Below are positions 12,304 to 14,715 of a stretch of 14,715 bases of DNA, one piece after another. The position numbers and the translations under genes were made by a program. The notes beneath the pieces were generated by a model that saw only the letters and a program-made list of their open reading frames with translations, ran no database searches and had not been told where the DNA came from. The first letter of the stretch is position 1; the number at the start of each line of letters is the position of its first letter. Origin of the DNA: Chitinophagaceae bacterium (GTDB taxonomy: Bacteria > Bacteroidota > Bacteroidia > Chitinophagales > Chitinophagaceae); assembly GCA_025924755.1 (NCBI GenBank), contig JAICHT010000055.1:1-14715 (forward strand), in the 5' to 3' direction.

Positions 12304-14562
12304 TTATACTTTTTCCCTGCTAACGGGTAATTGAAGAATATGTTGCCGGTGGTATAATACAGCCCGTATTTCACCAAACGAAAAATCATCGCTTAACCTT
12401 CCTTTAATAGGTCCCAACGCCACTGTACCTACTTGTTCAATAACTTCTAATATAGCTGCTACTTTTTCCTGCGGTATCAAATCGGTTATTTTAATTTCAC
12501 CCGTTTCTATAAAAGAAGTTAAATGGCTTTCGATAGTAGAAGGCGCTAAACTTCTTTCCAATGCAATTTGCTCCATGCTTTTTCCTTCTTTAAACTGTTG
12601 TAAGGTGATCAACCGTGTCTGACCTTTTGGTGGTTTTGTATGATGGGGCTTTTCCGGCTCATTTTCTATAACATTTGCCGCAGTTAATTTACGTTGGTCT
12701 TCTACTACCCGCAGCAATGCTACTGCATCCATGCCTTCTTTCAGGCCACTGGTTACCTGCGCGGCATGTTCTATTTGCAATTTTTTTCGGGTGATGATGG
12801 CCGTTAAAGCCTGCAGGTCTTTTATATACTTTTTTACTTTTGATTTGCCTTCAAAATCTTTACTATGCTGCTGCACCGAATGGATCAATTCACTATCAAT
12901 AGCTTTGGTAAAATACGCCGCCGCAGCTTGTGTACGCTGATGCAGTTGCATATATTGATCCTGCTTTGCTGTAGCTAATAAATTTTGTAATTGCCCAATG
13001 AACTTCAAGGATACTGCCTGCTGTTCCTTTGCTTTATCTACCAACGTTTTTGCCCAGTTGGCCGCCTCTTCTATATCCGGAATCAAGCGGTGTTCATAAT
13101 CATTATAAAAGTCCTGCAGCATTTCTGCAAGCTTCGACCAGTTAAACGTTTCAATTAAAGAATGGGTAATAAATGTTTGCTGCTCCTGCTGTAATTGTTG
13201 CTGCAAGGCATCGGCCGCCTGTTCGTTTTTAGTGAACGCTATTACCCGTTCGTCGGTACTAATGGCGCTGGCATTTATTTTTGAATACAGCACCATGCCC
13301 TGCATGGACGTTAAGCGGCTGAGCGCCACATATACCTGGCCGGCAGCAAAAGAATCGCCGGCATCAATAATTGCTTTATCGAACGTTAGCCCCTGGCTTT
13401 TATGAATAGTAATAGCCCATGCCAGGCGGATGGGATATTGCGTGTAACTGCCCAGTTCTTCTTCTTCAATTTTATCTTTTTCACGATCGTAATTATAGCG
13501 AATGTTTTTCCAGGTTTCTTTCTCCAGTTCCAATTCTTCCTTCTCACCCGGAAAAGAGACAAAGATCTTTTCTTTGTCAATACGTTTTACCGTTCCGATT
13601 TTTCCATTATAGTAGCGCCTCACTTCACCTTTATCATTTTTTATAAACATGATCTGGGCACCTTCTTTCAGCAACAGGGTTTTTTCAGCAGGAAATGCCT
13701 TTTCATTAAAGTCATTCTTGATAGTGCCTTCAAACGAATGTATTTTTCCGGGAAGTTTTTTCAGCTCGCCTTGGTTAATCGCATCTGCCCGTGCATTGTG
13801 CGAAGTGATGGTAATATAGTTTTCTTTTTTGTCGGGTTGAAAGCCGGGCTGGTAATGCTGATGCAGTTGTAACAAATCTTCTTTTGTAGCCGTATTGTTG
13901 CGAATGTTATTGAGAATATTGATAAAGCCGGTATCGCTTTGCCGGTAAATTTGTTTTAATTCAATATAGACCGGCGGTGCCTGCTCCAGCACCAGCGCAT
14001 TAAAAAAGAAAGGACTTTTATAGAACGAATTCAGCAGCTTCCACTCGGCATTATTAACCACCGGGGGTAGTTGAAACAAATCGCCAATATACAGTAACTG
14101 CACTCCGCCAAAAGGCAATAAAGGCTGGCGTCGAAAATGCCGTAAAATAGTATCAATCGCATCCAGCATATCGGCCCGAACCATTGATACTTCGTCAATA
14201 ACCAGCAGCTCCAGCTCCTTCAATAAATCGCGTTTATTTTTATTAAAGCGAATATTTTTCAGCAGCGTATGCTCGTTCGTAACTTCTGTATTTACATCAA
14301 TAGCAATATGATTTTTGGTGGGCAGGTATAGCCCCCTGGGCAGTTGAAAAAAAGAATGCATCGTAACGCCGCCTGCATTGATAGCTGCTACGCCGGTAGG
14401 CGCCACTACTGCTATTTTCTTAAACGTATTTTCCTTGATATATTTTAAGAAAGTAGTTTTTCCGGTGCCAGCCCGACCGGTTAAAAAGATGTGCTTACTG
14501 GTTTGATGCACAAAGCCGGCGGCTATTTCAAATAGAACATTGGTTGTGTCGGTTAACGGCAT
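12304..14562 (-). CDS. Pif1-like SF1B helicase with C-terminal helix-turn-helix domain
   Basis: This 752-residue ATP-driven DNA helicase has a Walker A motif GRAGTGKTT (29-37), motif Ia APTGVAA (54-60), Walker B VIDEVSM (121-127), motif III IGDLFQLPPV (159-168), an SH3-like insert around 290-380, motif V AITIHKSQG (383-391) and motif VI VYVALSRLTS (410-419) with the arginine finger. These match Pif1/RecD2-type 5'-to-3' helicases. Residues about 450-640 are a Gln- and Lys-rich helical, probably coiled-coil, linker. Residues about 648-740 resemble the HTH_40 helix-turn-helix found at the end of some RecQ proteins (QFKEGKSMEQIALERS, 656-671). It probably unwinds structured or forked DNA in repair. 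The ATG at 14562 is the first in the frame. It is the first of four same-strand genes, though paaG has its own candidate promoter. Confidence 0.93.
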   Translation of the reverse strand: MPLTDTTNVLFEIAAGFVHQTSKHIFLTGRAGTGKTTFLKYIKENTFKKIAVVAPTGVAAINAGGVTMHSFFQLPRGLYLPTKNHIAIDVNTEVTNEHTLLKNIRFNKNKRDLLKELELLVIDEVSMVRADMLDAIDTILRHFRRQPLLPFGGVQLLYIGDLFQLPPVVNNAEWKLLNSFYKSPFFFNALVLEQAPPVYIELKQIYRQSDTGFINILNNIRNNTATKEDLLQLHQHYQPGFQPDKKENYITITSHNARADAINQGELKKLPGKIHSFEGTIKNDFNEKAFPAEKTLLLKEGAQIMFIKNDKGEVRRYYNGKIGTVKRIDKEKIFVSFPGEKEELELEKETWKNIRYNYDREKDKIEEEELGSYTQYPIRLAWAITIHKSQGLTFDKAIIDAGDSFAAGQVYVALSRLTSMQGMVLYSKINASAISTDERVIAFTKNEQAADALQQQLQQEQQTFITHSLIETFNWSKLAEMLQDFYNDYEHRLIPDIEEAANWAKTLVDKAKEQQAVSLKFIGQLQNLLATAKQDQYMQLHQRTQAAAAYFTKAIDSELIHSVQQHSKDFEGKSKVKKYIKDLQALTAIITRKKLQIEHAAQVTSGLKEGMDAVALLRVVEDQRKLTAANVIENEPEKPHHTKPPKGQTRLITLQQFKEGKSMEQIALERSLAPSTIESHLTSFIETGEIKITDLIPQEKVAAILEVIEQVGTVALGPIKGRLSDDFSFGEIRAVLYHRQHILQLPVSREKV

Positions 14563-14565
14563 ATT

Positions 14566-14597
14566 CTAAGGTAAGTATTGATGCGGTTGCAGGCAAA
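14566..14597 (-). promoter_or_regulatory. Candidate Bacteroidota promoter of the helicase gene
   Basis: On the minus strand, a perfect TTTG (14597-14594) is followed after exactly 20 bases by TACCTTAG (14573-14566), which differs from TAnnTTTG at one base. The second element ends three bases before the ATG, so a normally placed start site would fall at or inside the start codon, suggesting a leaderless mRNA or a downstream true start. Confidence 0.42.
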
Positions 14598-14652
14598 AAC
14601 ATTCGATGGTAGAAGTGTTAATTTTTGTGTGATGAAGGATGATAGATTACAG

Positions 14653-14687
14653 TAGTGTTGATCGTTGGCCGATGCTCGTTGTTCGTT
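14653..14687. repeat. Degenerate 7-base tandem repeat upstream of the helicase gene
   Basis: Five 7-base units lie in register: TAGTGTT (14653), GATCGTT (14660), GGCCGAT (14667), then GCTCGTT (14674) and GTTCGTT (14681). The last two agree at 6 of 7 positions, and GATCGTT and GCTCGTT also agree at 6 of 7 at double spacing. GATCGTT is the exact reverse complement of AACGATC in the array near 656. The rest of the right-hand spacer (14563-14715) holds no gene I can support. Confidence 0.5.
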
Positions 14688-14715
14688 AAGCAATATACTG
14701 ATATTAACTTTAAAC

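Noticed and set aside
13402..13872. 156-codon open frame antisense to the helicase gene
   Set aside because: It lies wholly within strong helicase coding sequence, is dominated by Phe/Ile/Val as expected for the complement of Lys/Glu-rich coding, and has no recognisable motif.
14563..14715. Start of a further gene or small RNA at the right edge
   Set aside because: Apart from the promoter-like element and heptad repeat I see no open frame with coding character and no stable hairpin; a gene could begin just outside the window.

Overview
The window looks like ordinary chromosome from a Bacteroidota species, most likely family Chitinophagaceae. The signs are lipoproteins typed as in this phylum, an Obg GTPase without a C-terminal extension, promoter-like TAnnTTTG elements with few Shine-Dalgarno sites, a Pif1-type helicase carrying a RecQ-like C-terminal helix-turn-helix, and moderate to low GC. 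The family assignment is inference from protein style, not a database match. I see no tRNA, rRNA, CRISPR array, integrase, transposase or prophage gene. No gene-free stretch exceeds about 155 bases.

Layout, left to right. Bases 1-600 hold the C-terminal part of an endonuclease/exonuclease/phosphatase-fold protein that starts outside the window. After a 135-base spacer with a degenerate 7-base repeat and a promoter-like element, cysS and an AlkA-like DNA glycosylase form a + strand pair. A minus-strand lipoprotein gene and a minus-strand dipeptide epimerase follow. The epimerase is divergent from a + strand lipoprotein gene. Next is a long minus-strand block, in transcription order: a Uma2-like gene with an internal deletion, obgE, a membrane-anchored patatin-like lipase and an outer-membrane beta-barrel protein. 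A small + strand lipoprotein gene (10105-10449) is divergent from the Uma2-like gene. Finally, on the minus strand, a Pif1-like helicase lies upstream of a compact paaG-paaI-paaY set for phenylacetate catabolism, which has its own candidate promoter.

How the genes work together. PaaG isomerises the ring-epoxide CoA ester, while PaaI and PaaY are the pathway's proofreading thioesterases. The ring epoxidase (paaABCE), paaZ and paaK are not in this window, so the pathway must be completed elsewhere if it works. The lipase/barrel pair may act on envelope lipids. The epimerase probably acts in peptidoglycan-peptide or dipeptide salvage. The remaining genes are housekeeping (CysRS, Obg, base-excision repair, helicase).

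I did not find a convincing new multi-gene system. The items most worth a second look are: the two intergenic heptad repeats that share the unit AACGATC in opposite orientation, each upstream of a promoter-like element; two promoter-like elements so close to their start codons that the mRNAs could be leaderless; the Uma2-type gene missing its catalytic middle; and the polytopic patatin lipase paired with a beta-barrel gene. Four start codons also deserve correction or caution (bases 22, 4838, 6099 and 9600).
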